Origin: a virus
IMG/VR virus record: IMGVR_UViG_3300017788_004196
Span: 1-20,290 of that record
Length of the DNA: 20,290 bases
Reading direction: 5' to 3' (one strand)
Position numbers and translations under genes: made by a program. Shown one piece after another: positions 19,978 to 20,290 of the stretch; positions within the stretch are counted from its first letter, which is position 1; each line of letters begins with the position of its first letter. The notes beneath the pieces are model-generated. The model saw only the letters and a program-made list of their open reading frames with translations. It did no database searches and was not told the DNA's origin.

Positions 19978-20290
19978 ATTCTTGAGAAGGAGACCTAAGG
20001 CTGGGTCGCCGCCATCTCGTAGAATGCTCTGTACTAATTCTCTTGCTTTACTTAGCAGCCCGGAGGGTCGAATTGCATTAAACTATAGGCGTGCAATAAA
20101 TTATCCAAAATATAATCCGGATGCAAAAAACCTTCATATAACTTGGGACATTTTTATGCAAGACTATAGATGTATTAATATGTCTGCATGCGATCTAATA
20201 AATGTAATACCTGCGAATAAGAGCTTTTGGAAATACTTTAATGAGCGCCTAGCTCTTATGTCACCGCAAGAAAAAATGAGGTTTATGAAT
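19919..20290 (+). CDS. Partial conserved marine T4-like phage protein, runs off the end
   Basis: A frame from an ATG inside the 3' end of the gp31-like gene (59-nt overlap) that stays open to the last base (124 codons seen). It encodes MKVSLPTLKNLLLSNVAEIKFLRRRPKA split over the start, then SRRMLCTNSLALL, INYPKYNPDAKNLHITWDIFMQDYR (about 62-86) and FWKYFNERLALMSPQEKMRFMN at the visible end. I recognise the pattern (VEIKFLRRRP...RRMLCT...VWDxxMQDYRxIxMxxC) from marine T4-like phages. It may be the small SH3-like DUF2693 group, but the assignment is uncertain. The start could also be a later codon. The end lies beyond the window. Confidence 0.7.
   Translation, partial: MKVSLPTLKNLLLSNVAEIKFLRRRPKAGSPPSRRMLCTNSLALLSSPEGRIALNYRRAINYPKYNPDAKNLHITWDIFMQDYRCINMSACDLINVIPANKSFWKYFNERLALMSPQEKMRFMN

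Noticed and set aside
1-20290. tRNA genes, CRISPR arrays, insertion sequences, attachment sites
   Set aside because: I found no cloverleaf-like run, no spaced direct repeats, no transposase or integrase; the sequence is almost fully accounted for by protein genes and promoters.

Overview
The window looks like part of an AT-rich marine T4-like (straight-tailed, myovirus-type) phage genome, probably one infecting a low-GC marine bacterium. The evidence is a set of recognisable marine T4-like proteins: a PhoH-like ATPase, a gp31-like GroEL co-chaperonin, a likely gp62-like clamp-loader small subunit, a DUF5872 protein, a DUF3008-like basic protein, and many short virion-type proteins. Late-type promoter boxes resembling the T4 TATAAATA box also recur. 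Coding is very dense, genes overlap, and no gap exceeds 300 bases. I saw no tRNA, CRISPR array, insertion sequence or integrase.

Layout. Positions 1-5343 mix virion-type proteins with enzymes: a partial ligase-like gene, an HxGH nucleotidyltransferase, a Cys-rich virion-domain protein on the minus strand, a DUF5872 protein, a cytidine/deoxycytidylate-type deaminase (minus), a retropepsin-like RimK-associated protease, GTP cyclohydrolase I FolE (minus), an unknown protein, an Ala/Gly/Thr-rich virion protein, and two small proteins. Positions 5405-9450 hold QueD, a small ORF, PhoH (minus), an unknown 250-residue protein, QueE, a NadR-like P-loop kinase and a small late protein. A fibre-like structural protein (minus) ends this part at 10145.

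Positions 10179-18514 are one uninterrupted plus-strand operon of eleven glycan-type genes, nearly all overlapping. They are several GT-A-like glycosyltransferases, a methyltransferase-like protein, a DUF3431 protein, a HAD phosphatase fused to a sugar nucleotidyltransferase, a miniature glycerophosphodiester phosphodiesterase and a GT4/CgeB-like glycosyltransferase. Positions 18536-20290 hold a DUF366 protein (DpdL-like), a gp62-like protein, gp31, and a gene running off the end.

How it fits together. FolE, QueD and QueE convert GTP to 7-carboxy-7-deazaguanine (CDG). A DUF366/DpdL-type protein has been linked to decarboxylating CDG-derived bases in phage DNA. No QueC is present here. The window therefore suggests a genome-modification system giving 7-deazaguanine-type DNA without a preQ0 step, with the DpdA-type transglycosylase expected elsewhere in the genome.

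Two promoter classes stand out. Late boxes (TATAAATA, CATAAATA or AATAAATA) lie exactly 5 nt before the start codon of six genes, most of them with a T4 capsid-targeting-like N-terminus. A sigma70-like promoter (TTGATN, 16 nt, TATAAT, 7 nt, ATG) lies before folE and queE. Both geometries predict leaderless or nearly leaderless mRNAs, which agrees with the near-absence of Shine-Dalgarno sequences.
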